Shown here in pieces: positions 8,416 to 8,416 of a stretch of DNA of 8,416 bases (positions are counted from its first letter, which is position 1; each line of letters opens with the position of its first letter). The stretch spans positions 1 to 8,416 of the forward strand of contig JALUTJ010000439.1 of NCBI GenBank assembly GCA_027057985.1. Reading direction: 5' to 3'. Origin of the DNA: Chromatiales bacterium (GTDB lineage: Bacteria > Pseudomonadota > Gammaproteobacteria > UBA6429 > Thiohalophilaceae). A model generated the notes under the pieces. That model was not told where the DNA came from, ran no database searches, and worked only from the letters and a program-made list of their open reading frames with translations. The position numbers and the translations under genes are program-made.

Positions 8416-8416
8416 A

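Noticed and set aside
1..8416. A hidden novel system, mobile element or RNA gene
   Set aside because: Complex I genes in canonical order fill the window, and no gap exceeds 39 nt. I saw no terminal repeats, tRNA-like folds, direct-repeat arrays or foreign-looking genes.

Overview
The window is a continuous piece of a nuo operon, encoding the proton-pumping NADH:quinone oxidoreductase (respiratory complex I, NDH-1). Every gene is on the minus strand. Reading from high to low coordinates, the order is nuoF (5' part outside the window), nuoG, nuoH, nuoI, nuoJ, nuoK, nuoL and nuoM (3' part outside the window). Gaps between genes are only 3 to 39 nt, and no promoter or terminator is visible, so this looks like the interior of one polycistronic unit. 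nuoA-E would be expected beyond position 8416, and the rest of nuoM plus nuoN below position 1.

The parts fit together as one machine. NuoF (FMN, NADH oxidation, cluster N3) and NuoG (clusters N1b, N4, N5) belong to the NADH-dehydrogenase module. NuoI (N6a, N6b) carries electrons toward the quinone. NuoH forms the membrane part of the quinone chamber, and NuoJ and NuoK connect it to the antiporter-like pumps NuoL and NuoM. All the diagnostic cluster ligands and proton-channel residues that I checked are present in the visible parts, so the complex looks functional.

The organism is probably a gammaproteobacterium, or a close beta/gamma relative, of moderate GC. This is an inference from the protein sequences. 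NuoG is the shorter form (788 aa) that resembles the alpha/betaproteobacterial and mitochondrial 75-kDa subunit and lacks the extra N7 cluster of the E. coli enzyme. NuoI, NuoH and NuoJ also look like that lineage of complex I. I cannot assign a genus.

I found no mobile element, RNA gene, CRISPR array or unusual accessory gene, and I see no undescribed system here. The notable points are small: loss of the N7 ligands, ribosome-binding sites built across upstream stop codons, and two start sites worth checking.
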